A stretch of 64,000 nt of DNA from MR-S7 sp000400995. Lineage in GTDB: Bacteria > Pseudomonadota > Gammaproteobacteria > Burkholderiales > Burkholderiaceae_C. The translations under genes and the position numbers were made by a program. Position 1 is the first letter of the stretch. Each line of letters begins with the position of its first letter. Below are positions 43,110 to 52,363 of this stretch, in pieces. Where the stretch lies: the NCBI RefSeq assembly GCF_045291395.1, contig NZ_CP152342.1, positions 1,426,001 to 1,490,000 of the forward strand, given 5' to 3'. The notes below the pieces were generated by a model. That model was not told where the DNA came from. It did not search any database and saw nothing but the letters and a program-made list of their open reading frames with translations.

Positions 43110-44729
43110 ATGCAAGCTCAATCTCTGGCATCCAACCTCCCCTCGGACCGCGCCCATCAACAGGGGACCAAGCGCGTCGTCTTTGCCGCGGCGCTCGGCA
43201 CGGTGTTCGAGTGGTATGACTTCTTCATCTACGGCTCGCTCGCCGCGTTTTTCAGCACGCTGTTCTTCCCGAAGGGCAATGAGACCGCTGCCTTGCTCGC
43301 GGCCCTGGCCACCTTCGGTGCGGGCTTCGTGTTGCGCCCCTTCGGCGCCATCGTCTTCGGCCGCCTTGGCGACGTGGTCGGGCGCAAGAAGACCTTCCTT
43401 ATCACGATGCTGGTGATGGGCTTTGCCACGGCGGGCATTGGCTTGCTGCCGACCTACGCCGCCGTGGGCTGGATTGCGCCGGCGCTGCTGGTGACGCTGC
43501 GCTTGCTGCAGGGGCTGGCCGTGGGCGGCGAGTTCGGAGGCGCGGTCACCTATGTCGCCGAGCATTCCAGCCCGAACAAGCGAGGCTTCACGACGAGCTG
43601 GATCCAGATCACCGGAACGCTGGGGCTGTTCCTCTCCCTGATCGTGATCGTCCTGTGCAAGACGTCCATGTCGGAAGAGGCGTTCGCTAGCTGGGGCTGG
43701 CGGGTGCCATTCATTGGCTCGATCGCGCTCTTGCTGCTGTCGCTCTACATCCGCCTGAAGCTGCACGAGTCGCCGGTCTTCGAAGAGATGAAGAAACAGG
43801 GGCGCACGTCCAAGAATCCCATTGCAGAGACGCTGGGCAACGGCAAGAACCTGCGCATCGTGCTGGTGGCCATCTTCGGCATCGTCGCAGGGCAGGCCGT
43901 CATCTGGTACACGGGCCATTTCTACAGCCTGTACTTCATGACGACAACGCTGAAGATGACGCACGCACAGGCCGATCTCTACCTGCTCAGCGCGCTCATA
44001 CTGGGCACGCCGTTCTTCCTGTTCTTCGGCTGGCTGTCCGACAAGATTGGGCGCAAGTGGATCGTTCTCACCGGGTGCGCGCTCTCTGCCGTGTGCTTCA
44101 TGCCGCTGTTCCAAGCGCTGGCCACCTACGGAAATCCGGCGCTTGCCGAGTTTCGTACCACGACGATGGTGACGATCAGCGGCAACGACTGCCGCGAGGA
44201 CCAGTCGGTGATCGGACAGTTGTTCAAGCCGCAGGCCACGACGCCCTGCACGCGAACGAAGGCGGTGCTGACGGCCCAGGCCGTGCCATACACCGTCCAG
44301 GCGAGCACGGACCCGTTGAGCATCCAGATCAATGGTGAGAACCTGCAAGACCCCACCGAAGCCAGGTTGCTGGCCGCTCTGGCGGAGAAGGGGCTGCCGC
44401 CCGCCAAGGCGCCGGTGCAGCCCAACGGCCCCATGGTGGTGGCCGTGCTGTTCGCACTGATCTTCCTGGCCACAATGGTCTACGGGCCGCTGGGAGCCTT
44501 GCTGGTCGAACTGTTTCCCGTGCACATCCGCTACAGCGGCGTCTCGCTGGCCTTGCAACTGGGCAATGGTTGGATTGGCGGCTTCGCGCCTTTCGTTGCC
44601 ACTGCAGTGGTCATCGCCACCGGCAATATTTTTGGGGGGCTCTGGTATACGGTGGCCTTTGCGGGTCTGACAGCCGTCATTGGCGCGTTCCTCCTGCCGG
44701 AGACGCGCAATCGCGACCTACGCCAATAG
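43110..44729 (+). CDS. MHS-family metabolite:H+ symporter
   Basis: 539 residues, 12 helices. The N-terminus (ALGTVFEWYDFFIYGSLAAF) and GRLGDVVGRKKTF are typical of the metabolite:H+ symporter branch of the MFS. A long hydrophilic insert (about 350-450) between helices 8 and 9, with CREDQSVIGQLFKPQATTPC, is like that of shikimate/alpha-ketoglutarate-type relatives. Co-transcribed with the hydrolase under the sigma-54 activator. Confidence 0.88.
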   Translation: MQAQSLASNLPSDRAHQQGTKRVVFAAALGTVFEWYDFFIYGSLAAFFSTLFFPKGNETAALLAALATFGAGFVLRPFGAIVFGRLGDVVGRKKTFLITMLVMGFATAGIGLLPTYAAVGWIAPALLVTLRLLQGLAVGGEFGGAVTYVAEHSSPNKRGFTTSWIQITGTLGLFLSLIVIVLCKTSMSEEAFASWGWRVPFIGSIALLLLSLYIRLKLHESPVFEEMKKQGRTSKNPIAETLGNGKNLRIVLVAIFGIVAGQAVIWYTGHFYSLYFMTTTLKMTHAQADLYLLSALILGTPFFLFFGWLSDKIGRKWIVLTGCALSAVCFMPLFQALATYGNPALAEFRTTTMVTISGNDCREDQSVIGQLFKPQATTPCTRTKAVLTAQAVPYTVQASTDPLSIQINGENLQDPTEARLLAALAEKGLPPAKAPVQPNGPMVVAVLFALIFLATMVYGPLGALLVELFPVHIRYSGVSLALQLGNGWIGGFAPFVATAVVIATGNIFGGLWYTVAFAGLTAVIGAFLLPETRNRDLRQ

Positions 44730-45026
44730 CGCTCAGCATCGCCGACACAGTAGCAGGCACTGCATCTCCGTGGCATGCGGTGCCTGCCTCCCTTCCGGCG
44801 GGGCCGGATGACCAACATGCTGGCTTCTTCGGCTCATGGTCTTCCTATTCTTTCGGTGCTTTCAGGAGTTTTGGGGAACTCCCCGAACGACACGAGAGGC
44901 GGCATATCGCACAGGACCTTTAGCGGCGTATCTTTCGTGGCGCTGCACCGACGCGGGAATCGCAGCACCGGGTGAAAAGCCCATCGCCACCGTGCGCCGC
45001 GATGCCCGGCTGCGGTCGCCCAACTC
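44730..45026. other. unassigned gap
   Basis: About 300 bases after the transporter. There is an AGTTTTGGGGAACT hairpin-like palindrome near 44868-44882 but no T tract. No gene seen. Confidence 0.4.
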
Positions 45027-45480
45027 CTAGGCTGGCTTGACCACGCGGATGCGCACAGTGGCCGCATCCGTGCCAGACGCACTAAACGCTCCAGGCAACA
45101 ACGCCTCGACGTGGGTGCCGAGGCGCTCGACGAAATCCCAGAACGCGCGCTGCGCCCGCGTGCGGCCCGTGCGCCAGACGGGCGGCATCGGGCTCACCAG
45201 CATGCCACCGGGCCGCAGGGAGCGCCACATGTGCCTAACGTGGGCGATGTACTGACCGCGCGTGAAGGGCGAGTTGGCGATCACCGCGTCGCACAGGCCG
45301 ATGTCGGCGGGGCTCAGCGCCAGGAAGTCCTGCTCGAGCTCCTCGTCCCCCTGCACGGACTGCACAGGCTGCGCGCCACGGCCCAAGTATGACTCGGGCT
45401 TGGCGATGTGCTGCCTCACCCGCATGGCGCCGTCGACGGGACGCATCGCGCGATCACCACATAAGTCGTAGCTGCACCGG
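45027..45480 (-). pseudogene. chimera of a cargo gene and an element methyltransferase
   Basis: The upstream part reads LCGDRAMRPVDGAMRVRQHI and KPESYLG, a fragment of the gene at 38623-39324. At about 45385 it passes into FLALSPADIGLCDAVIANSP and HVRHMWRSLRPGGMLVSPMP, the C-terminal half of a class I DNA methyltransferase of integrative elements. The catalytic NPPF is changed to NSPF. Truncated and chimeric, hence not functional. Confidence 0.65.
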
Positions 45481-45586
45481 ATGGCTAGGAGGCGCGGCGG
45501 CCAGGAGCTCTCGGCACCAAGAGTCCGCGGACGGGGAAATGTCAAGGGAAATCTAACTGCCAAGCCTCTGTTCGCTCTCACTCAAT

Positions 45587-45628
45587 AACTGACATGAGAG
45601 ATTGACACATAAGATTGACATGTCAGTT
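45587..45628. promoter_or_regulatory. inverted repeat, candidate GntR-type operator
   Basis: AACTGACATG (45587-45596) and CATGTCAGTT (45619-45628) form a perfect 10-bp inverted repeat with a 22-base spacer. A second TGACATGTCA palindrome covers 45617-45626, and the spacer repeats ATTGACA. It lies about 330 bases upstream of the GntR gene; the distance leaves room for autoregulation. Confidence 0.5.
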
Positions 45629-45639
45629 TTTGCGATTTA

Positions 45640-45957
45640 GCATAGAACGCATTGGAGAGTTAGGCATGAACTTGAAGTCCATCATCGACACCTCGACCTT
45701 CAGCACAATTCACTCCCTGGCTCGGAGCATCGCGGGCACGAGCGTGGCTGGTTGGCCGTTCAGCCGCAGTGATAAAATCCCCAGAGTCACGCCGTTCATC
45801 CTCAGCGCGGCGCGAGAAGAATTACGGTCAGCGACCAGGGCACATTTCGGCCCAACCCTGCTTCCGGTTGAGGGGTACCAACGCTCAAGTCGTGTAGCCA
45901 CTTTCGCGGTGACTACTGAATGCGCGTTGGATGAGGTGCTTGTCAAACACGGTCCGC
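45640..45957. other. unassigned leader upstream of the GntR gene
   Basis: About 320 bases. A frame starting MNLKSIIDTSTFSTIHSLAR at 45666 runs through and past the GntR gene in another phase and has no support as a protein. No hairpin noted. Confidence 0.4.
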
Positions 45958-46602
45958 ATGTCGAAAACTGCAGTCAAGGAGAGATCCGCCGTCGAATTGG
46001 CCTACAACGGCATTATCGACTTGGTGTTGAACCGCAACCTGAGGCCTGGGGAGCGGACTTCAGTTTATCTGCTGGCCGAGACATTACAGCTTGGCCGCAC
46101 TCCGGTTCGGGAGGCGATCAACCGGCTGCAGCACGAAGGGTTTCTCTCCGTTGCCGGACGCAGCGGGACCGTCGTCAACAGTGTCGACCCCGCGCAAGCG
46201 CGCCAACTTTTTGCCCTGCGTCTCTCCTTGGAGATCTTCGCGACGGAATATGCGGTGGCCAATTTGGCGGACGATTCACTCAAGGAACTGACGCACCTAG
46301 TCAGCAGACTTGGAGAGGCGGGGACAACTGCGGAATTCGTGCGGTTCAATACCGAATTTCACTCGGCGCTAGTCGATCTTGCCGGCAATCCGACGCTAAG
46401 CAGGTTCTATGCCCAGTTGCAAATCCAGTTGCTCGTCGTCCCATATTTGGCGGAGCGCGGTGCCAACCCCGAAGCAATCCAGATGCGGCATGGGGAGCAT
46501 CAGGCAATCCTATCCGCACTGGGCAAGCGCGATGTGGCCGCTTTGAAGGCCGCTATTCGCAAACACATTCATACTACCGAGCGTGCGATTCTGGGCAATT
46601 AG
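45958..46602 (+). CDS. GntR-family transcriptional regulator (FCD type)
   Basis: 214 residues. N-terminal winged HTH (ELAYNGIIDLVLNRNLRPGE, then LLAETLQLGRTPVREAINRL) and an all-helical FCD ligand domain with His/Asp metal-ligand positions (FNTEFHSALVDLAGN, GEHQAILSAL, AIRKHIHTTERAI). FadR-like regulators bind small organic acids. Start at 45958 chosen because the protein then begins at the usual distance from the HTH; 45931 is the alternative. It precedes the electron-transfer operon and probably controls it. Confidence 0.88.
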   Translation: MSKTAVKERSAVELAYNGIIDLVLNRNLRPGERTSVYLLAETLQLGRTPVREAINRLQHEGFLSVAGRSGTVVNSVDPAQARQLFALRLSLEIFATEYAVANLADDSLKELTHLVSRLGEAGTTAEFVRFNTEFHSALVDLAGNPTLSRFYAQLQIQLLVVPYLAERGANPEAIQMRHGEHQAILSALGKRDVAALKAAIRKHIHTTERAILGN

Positions 46603-46950
46603 TCCGGTCTGTAGGACTGCACGCGTACTATGCGTTTCTTAGCCGTCTTCCTGGCGAAGAAGGGCTGGCGTTATGCCAGTCCCGTTATATCTGCTCCAAG
46701 ATTTTAACCAACGTCAATAACAGGGATCGACGCCCTGATTATAACCATGGTCGTCGACCATGGGGCAGAGACTACTCGCGCCAATACAACTTGAACGGCG
46801 CCAGATCTCGCATGAATTCACCCGATCAAGAAAACTCGCTATAGGCTTGCTTTACTCGAGAGTAACGAGTTGTCATTCTGCGCAGACTTCATTCTGCCGA
46901 GGATGGTGGTTGGAAAATGCGTTGTACACCGGACTAAAAGGACCATTGCA
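46603..46950. other. intergenic region before the Fe-S operon
   Basis: About 350 bases with no supported gene. It should hold the operon promoter; I did not find a repeat matching the operator upstream of the GntR gene. Confidence 0.4.
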
Positions 46951-48276
46951 ATGGATTTCGTTGAAGCTCTTAAAGAGCGCATGGATGAGATCGCGAGCGC
47001 GTGTACTGCGTGTGGAAAATGTTTCACCGCTTGTCCCATGACTGAGCCAGTCGGTATCGCTTCGGCAGAACCAACCGGCGTGCTCCATGGAATGATTGAT
47101 CTGCTTCGCGGGGGCGAAGGTACGGATGAAGCAGTCCGATGGGGTGCCGCCTGTTCGAGCAGTGGTTTATGTGTCGAAGCATGTGATTACGGCGTGGATC
47201 CGCGCATGCTGGTTCGCCTTGCCAATTATGCCCGATTGCAGCGCATTGGAGGAGCTGCAGTTAAATCAAACGCCATGAAATCTTTCCGGGCAATGGCGAA
47301 AACCGTGAGAATCGTGTCCAGGTTGCAACTGCCGAAAGCCGAGATTGACCGGCTCCAGCCTGCAACCGGTGTACGCGTCATGACCAGTACACCAGATGTC
47401 GCCCTGTACACCGGATGCAACATTCACAAGACTCCTCACATTCTGGTTTTGTGTCTTGATGTTCTGGAGCGTATTGGCGTGACTTACCAGGTCATTGGCG
47501 GTACCTCTGCATGTTGCGGAGTTAATCAGTTCCGCGCCGGTGATGGTGAAACCTCTGGTCGGGCTGGTCTCAGCACACTCACCCAGATTCAGGCTATTGG
47601 TGCGCAGAGGAAGGTCTCCTGGTGTCCAAGTTGCCAATCGCAGTTCGACGAGATCATCATCCCGAACTACGAGAAGATGACACAGGACACCTCATTTCAT
47701 CTGCAGCCGTTCTATGAGTATCTCGAAGAGCGCCTGGAGTTGCTACGTCCTCACTTCAAGAAAACAGTCAATAAGACGGTTGCCTTGAACGAACGTCCGG
47801 GCCTGCCGGGCGTGACTCGGGCGGTGAAGAACATCTTGCAGGCCATTCCTGGTATCAAACTCGTTGAATTGGACGTGCCGCGAGTAGGGCTGATGGTCAA
47901 TTATTTGACAGTCACGCCCAAATTTAAAGACCAACTTCGCGAGAAAGAGTTTCGGGCTGCAGCAGATGCTGGCGTAACCACCTTGGCGACGGTGTTCCAT
48001 GCTTGCCATCGGGAACTCTGTCATTACGAGAAGGACGTTTCCTTCGAGATCATCAACGTGATGGAAATCATCGGGGAGAGTATGGGCTTGCATGCAGAAG
48101 ACATCTATAAGCGCATCAAAATGATGGACGACATAAATCACATGATCGACGGATGCCGGGAACTCATCGCTGAGCATAACCTGGATATTGATGAGGCCCG
48201 CGATATTCTCCTTGCTGACCAGCTAGCAGCGAAGCCGCTGCAAGGAGAATTCATGGAGCAAGAAGAGCATTCTTAG
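46951..48276 (+). CDS. (Fe-S)-binding protein with two CCG domains, HdrB/GlpC-like
   Basis: 441 residues. The first [4Fe-4S] motif is C18, C21, C24, C28 (CTACGKCFTACPM). The second is C68, C74, C78 with Ser at 71 where a Cys is usual (CSSSGLCVEACDYG). Two cysteine-rich CCG domains follow (SACCGVNQF, WCPSCQSQF; then HACHRELCHYE). Relatives such as GlpC, GlcF and HdrD pass electrons from substrate oxidation to carriers. The ATG at 46951 has an AAGGA site. First gene of an operon with a ferredoxin and its reductase. Confidence 0.85.
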   Translation: MDFVEALKERMDEIASACTACGKCFTACPMTEPVGIASAEPTGVLHGMIDLLRGGEGTDEAVRWGAACSSSGLCVEACDYGVDPRMLVRLANYARLQRIGGAAVKSNAMKSFRAMAKTVRIVSRLQLPKAEIDRLQPATGVRVMTSTPDVALYTGCNIHKTPHILVLCLDVLERIGVTYQVIGGTSACCGVNQFRAGDGETSGRAGLSTLTQIQAIGAQRKVSWCPSCQSQFDEIIIPNYEKMTQDTSFHLQPFYEYLEERLELLRPHFKKTVNKTVALNERPGLPGVTRAVKNILQAIPGIKLVELDVPRVGLMVNYLTVTPKFKDQLREKEFRAAADAGVTTLATVFHACHRELCHYEKDVSFEIINVMEIIGESMGLHAEDIYKRIKMMDDINHMIDGCRELIAEHNLDIDEARDILLADQLAAKPLQGEFMEQEEHS

Positions 48277-48298
48277 CTTTAGCTAAGTGGAGATCGAC

Positions 48299-48622
48299 AT
48301 GACAAGCCTCACCTTTATCTTGCCCACTGGCGAGATACGCGAATTTGCCGTCCAGGAGTGCACTACTGCAATGCAAGTCGCTCGACTGAACGGGGTGGCC
48401 GGCATTGAAGCCGAGTGTGCAGGTGCTCTTTCTTGCGGCACTTGCCATGTCTACGTCGAGGACGCAGACATAGCCAAGCTACCAGCACCTTCGGACCAAG
48501 AGCTGGAAATGCTGGACCTCGTGGCCGCGGAGCGCAAGCCCACCAGCCGGCTATGCTGCCAGATTCATCTGGACAGCGGGATACAGAGTTTGGTGCTGCA
48601 GGTGCCTGACACGCAGTACTAA
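48299..48622 (+). CDS. [2Fe-2S] ferredoxin
   Basis: 107 residues. The cluster cysteines are C40, C46, C49 (ECAGALSCGTC) and C86, the adrenodoxin/putidaredoxin pattern. Such ferredoxins feed electrons to P450s or other oxygenases and take them from an FAD reductase, which is encoded directly downstream. The ATG at 48299 has a GGAG site. It may serve the Fe-S protein upstream. Confidence 0.92.
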   Translation: MTSLTFILPTGEIREFAVQECTTAMQVARLNGVAGIEAECAGALSCGTCHVYVEDADIAKLPAPSDQELEMLDLVAAERKPTSRLCCQIHLDSGIQSLVLQVPDTQY

Positions 48623-48655
48623 CAGCAGAAGAATCAAAATAGATAGGCTGTCATC

Positions 48656-49900
48656 ATGAAAAATATTGTGATACTTGGGGCAGGGCACGCCGGATGTCAG
48701 TTGGCATTTGCATTGCGAGAAAATGGCTTTCAAGGGAATCTCACGCTGGTGAATGGGGAAAACGCGCTCCCATATCATAGGCCGCCACTATCAAAAGGTT
48801 TTCTGAAAAATGGCAGGAGAGATGGACTGCTGTTACGCGGTGAGAACGCTTTCGCAGACCATGGGATTAGTTTGGTCGTCGACGTTGCCCGAGAAATCCG
48901 GCCTGCCAGCCGCGAAGTGCAGCTGGAGTCCGGTGCATTGCTGCCATATGACCACCTTGCACTGGCGCTTGGAACGCTCAATCGCTCGCTCGACATACCA
49001 GGGGGCGACAAAGGGGTGGTATATCTGAAGAGCCTTGCTGACGCAGAAACGCTCCGCGCTCGTCTAATAGACGCAAACACAGTGGTGATCATCGGGGCTG
49101 GATTCATAGGACTCGAGGTAGCGGCGTTAGCGGCAAGCGAAGCAAAGGTGGTGCATGTCATCGATCTTGCGGATCGTGTCATGGCTCGAACGGCTTCCGA
49201 GGAGATCTCAGGCTACTTCCAACGTCGCCATCAAGAAGCCGGGGTTCTTTTCCACCTAGGTGCCAGGATCATTGATGTGGTTCGGAATGGCAGCATGGTA
49301 TCGGGGGTGTCCCTCAGTACAGGCGAGACGATCGAAGCAGATCTGGTGGTGGCGGGTCTCGGCGTCATTCCCCACACCGCTATGGCACAGGCCGCGGGGT
49401 TAGCAGTCGACAATGGGATTGTGGTCGATGAGTACTTGGCATCGAACGATCCCTATATTTCCGCGATCGGCGACTGTGCACGGTTTCCGACGCCTCATGC
49501 TTCCTGCCCTATTCGCCTGGAGAGCATACAGAATGCGCACGATCACGCACGCAACCTTGCCAAACGGCTTACGGGCGACGCTCAGCCTTATACGGTACTG
49601 CCTTGGTTCTGGAGCGATCAGGGCGACGACAAACTGCAAATTGCCGGTCTTCCCGGGGTAGCGGATCAGCGCGTCTTGCGCGGCTCGCCAGAGCAAAAGA
49701 GATTCTCGGTATTCAGCTTCCGCGGCGGCCAGTTGTTTGCTGTCGAATCGGTAAATCAAGCGACAGATCACATGTTGGCACGAAAACTGATTAGCACCGG
49801 AACAAAGGTGTCACCAGAGATGGTGGCAGATATGAACGTGCGGCTCGCCGACCTGATCAACCACAAAGGAGGAGCGGCCCATGTCCGTGCCACAGTTTGA
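48656..49900 (+). CDS. FAD-dependent ferredoxin reductase
   Basis: 414 residues. FAD-binding GAGHAGCQLAFAL near the N-terminus, the RPPLSKGFL motif of putidaredoxin/rubredoxin-type reductases, an NAD-binding GAGFIGLEVAALA and the FAD-contact ISAIGDCARFP. It reduces the ferredoxin with NAD(P)H. The last 20 bases overlap the lyase gene start, so they are translated together. Confidence 0.92.
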   Translation: MKNIVILGAGHAGCQLAFALRENGFQGNLTLVNGENALPYHRPPLSKGFLKNGRRDGLLLRGENAFADHGISLVVDVAREIRPASREVQLESGALLPYDHLALALGTLNRSLDIPGGDKGVVYLKSLADAETLRARLIDANTVVIIGAGFIGLEVAALAASEAKVVHVIDLADRVMARTASEEISGYFQRRHQEAGVLFHLGARIIDVVRNGSMVSGVSLSTGETIEADLVVAGLGVIPHTAMAQAAGLAVDNGIVVDEYLASNDPYISAIGDCARFPTPHASCPIRLESIQNAHDHARNLAKRLTGDAQPYTVLPWFWSDQGDDKLQIAGLPGVADQRVLRGSPEQKRFSVFSFRGGQLFAVESVNQATDHMLARKLISTGTKVSPEMVADMNVRLADLINHKGGAAHVRATV

Positions 49901-50765
49901 AGGCGTTTTCCCATACATAGTCTCTCCCATGAATACGGACGGGACAGTACGCACTGAGGTATTGACGACGCTCTGTGATGATCTGATCCACAAAGGTGTG
50001 CATGGTCTCGCCGCTCTTGGATCAACCGGTGAGTTCGCTTACCTCAGTCAGACACAGAAGGAAGCAGTTGTTCAGACGGTCGTTCAGGCCTCACACAAGC
50101 GTGTGCCTGTCATTGCGGGCGTGTCTTCGACAACCACGGCAAGTGCTGTCGACCAAGCTCGTGCCTATCAAAAACTGGGTGTCGACGGCCTTATCGCGAC
50201 AATCGATTCTTATTTCCCGCTAACAGTCAAAGAGGTCGAAGGTTACTTTCTGGCAATCGCTGAGGCAGTAGATCTGCCCATCGTCATCTATACCAACCCA
50301 AATTTTCAAAAAACCGACTTATCGCTCGATTTGATTGGGCGCCTCGCGACACACGATCGGATACGTTATATCAAGGACGCTTCCTCGAATACGGGACGTC
50401 TGTTATCCATAATGGAGCACTGCAAAGGCAATATTGAGGTGTTCGCTGCGTCGTCGCATATACCGGCTGCTGTGATGCTGATTGGTGGCCGTGGGTGGAT
50501 GGCGGGGCCTGCCTGCCTGCTGCCAGAACAATGCGTACAGCTGTATGAGTACTGTAAGGAGCAAGATTGGCGTCGGGCCATTACGCTTCAGAAGAAATTA
50601 TGGGCGCTAAATGAGTCGTTCAATCGATTCAACTTGGCAGCTTGCGTTAAAGCGGGTCTTTCAATTCAAGGATATGAGGTTGGAGATCCACTGCCGCCGC
50701 AGGCCCCGCTTCCCGCAGAAGGGAAGGAGAACCTCAGGCAACTACTACACGCCTTAAAAATGTAG
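49881..50765 (+). CDS. dihydrodipicolinate synthase family lyase
   Basis: 294 residues, TIM barrel. GSTGE at 47-51, catalytic tyrosine Y137 (YTNPNF) and Schiff-base lysine K165 (YIKDASSN) are all present. The family covers DapA, N-acetylneuraminate lyase and 2-keto-3-deoxy sugar acid aldolases/dehydratases; the catabolic setting favours the last group over lysine synthesis. Strong AAAGGAGG site before the ATG, inside the end of the reductase gene. Confidence 0.9.
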   Translation: MSVPQFEGVFPYIVSPMNTDGTVRTEVLTTLCDDLIHKGVHGLAALGSTGEFAYLSQTQKEAVVQTVVQASHKRVPVIAGVSSTTTASAVDQARAYQKLGVDGLIATIDSYFPLTVKEVEGYFLAIAEAVDLPIVIYTNPNFQKTDLSLDLIGRLATHDRIRYIKDASSNTGRLLSIMEHCKGNIEVFAASSHIPAAVMLIGGRGWMAGPACLLPEQCVQLYEYCKEQDWRRAITLQKKLWALNESFNRFNLAACVKAGLSIQGYEVGDPLPPQAPLPAEGKENLRQLLHALKM

Positions 50766-50923
50766 CAAACACGCAAAATGGAGAACAACTGCTTTTGATG
50801 TTGCAACCTATATAGTGTCTTTCAAGAAATCGTCTCAAAAAAAGCAATGACAATCAGAGAAAGGATTTCCCCTTATCTGAACAGTATGACTTACCAAAAA
50901 CACAATTTTAATAGAGGTAATAA

Positions 50924-51919
50924 ATGTCATATCTTAATTCCACCAAAGCAGGGTGTACACGGCGACGATTTATAGGAGGGATGGCCGCGATAAGCATGAC
51001 GCCAATACTGTCATGGGCCAAGGGTTTTCCATCTGGTCCGATACGTATATTCGTCGGATTTACTCCGGGTAGTCCTTCCGATGTTTTGGCTCGAGGCCTG
51101 GCTGACAAACTCTCCAAGGCATCGGGGCAGACTTGCATAGTCGACAACAAGCCTGGAGCAGGAGGTTTGCTTGCTGTCAAGAGCTTGCTACAAGCACCGG
51201 CCGACGGGCACAGCTTGCTCGTGGTGTCTGCATCCCATGCCGCTGCGCCGGCTGTGACCCGCAATCTGGGCTTTGATCCAGCACGTGATCTCGCAGCCAT
51301 CACTCGTATCGCTAACGTGCCAAGTCTCCTAGTGGTGAGTCCGAAGCTAGGTGTTTCAACGTTGCAGATGCTGCTAGACAGGTTGAAAAAGGAGCCAGGT
51401 GCACTGAATTTCTCCTCGCCCGGCACTGGTAGCGCAAATCATTTTGCCGCGGAGCACTTGCTCGCACTGGTGAAAGCCAAAGCCACACATATACCGTATA
51501 GAGGGGTGCCGGAAGCGGCGTCGGCAATTGTCGCGGGCGATTGTCATTTTTCATTCATCCCGGCGCCGAATGCGCTTGCGCTTGTGGAAAGTGGCAGATT
51601 ACAGGTGCTTGCGACAAGCACGGGCACGCGTGCACAGGCCTTCCCGAGCATCCCGACGGTCGCCGAAGCTGGCGTATCCCAATATGAGTTCGATCCGTGG
51701 TTTGGTGTTCTCACGCAGGCGGCAGTTCCTGCCCAGGCGCTGGACCGGCTGATTGCAATGTCAATTGAAGGGTTGAATTCTCCCGATCTACGAACCCGTT
51801 TTAACGTGATTGGAGCCGAGATCTCAACACTTCCGGGTAATCAGTTTGATATCTATATACAGCAGGAAATCGCCAAGTTCCGGCACATAGCCTCGGAGGC
51901 GGGTATCGTTCCGACTTGA
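50924..51919 (+). CDS. Bug/TctC family solute-binding protein with Tat-type signal
   Basis: 331 residues. N-terminus CTRRRFIGGMAAISMTPILS has a twin-arginine motif followed by a hydrophobic segment and a SWAKG end, so export may be by Tat. Bug signatures: IRIFVGFTPGSPSDVLARGL, DNKPGAGGLLAVKSLL. It probably binds the substrate of the operon in the periplasm. AGAGG site upstream. Confidence 0.88.
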   Translation: MSYLNSTKAGCTRRRFIGGMAAISMTPILSWAKGFPSGPIRIFVGFTPGSPSDVLARGLADKLSKASGQTCIVDNKPGAGGLLAVKSLLQAPADGHSLLVVSASHAAAPAVTRNLGFDPARDLAAITRIANVPSLLVVSPKLGVSTLQMLLDRLKKEPGALNFSSPGTGSANHFAAEHLLALVKAKATHIPYRGVPEAASAIVAGDCHFSFIPAPNALALVESGRLQVLATSTGTRAQAFPSIPTVAEAGVSQYEFDPWFGVLTQAAVPAQALDRLIAMSIEGLNSPDLRTRFNVIGAEISTLPGNQFDIYIQQEIAKFRHIASEAGIVPT

Positions 51920-52363
51920 GGACGCCATTTTTTGGGGGGGAGCCCAGGGGGGGGGGGCGGTCCGCAGCGGTCGATAGTGGGGTGCGGCGGGCGGCCATGG
52001 GCTTCCTAGTCGATATGAAGGGGGGAGTGGCCGCGGGCAGGCGGCGTTATTTAGTCGGCCCTGCAAAACCCCGCCATCTCGCATGAACACTGGGTTTGCG
52101 CCCGTATCGAGCGGGTGACCAATCTTGCGAGATTAGAGCTCAGAGTCTGATTTCTGGGAGTTTTTGCAAATGCCCCAGCCCGATAACACCACCTTGTTCC
52201 GCACAGGACGATCTGTTCGGCCCCTCGCTGCAGGCCACAAGCGCCGGCGTTGCTGCTACAGGCAGAAGGGCCTCGCTCGGTCGGCGATCCCGCTCTGTGT
52301 TGACAACAGCAACACGGCGATTTATGATGTGTATCTGTTGTACATACGTTAAAGGAAAAGCCC
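51920..52363. other. low-information gap with long G tracts
   Basis: About 440 bases with no supported gene. Runs of 7 G (51934-51940) and 11 G (51947-51957) stand between the Bug gene and the toxin-antitoxin pair. Such runs are rare in this sequence; they may mark a join between segments or an assembly fault. Confidence 0.45.

Noticed and set aside
42105..44558. 817-codon minus-strand frame over the hydrolase and transporter
   Set aside because: Antisense shadow with low-complexity composition; both plus-strand genes have clear motifs and ribosome sites.
45615..46844. 409-codon plus-strand frame across the GntR gene
   Set aside because: It overlaps the well-supported GntR gene in another phase and has no domain or ribosome site.
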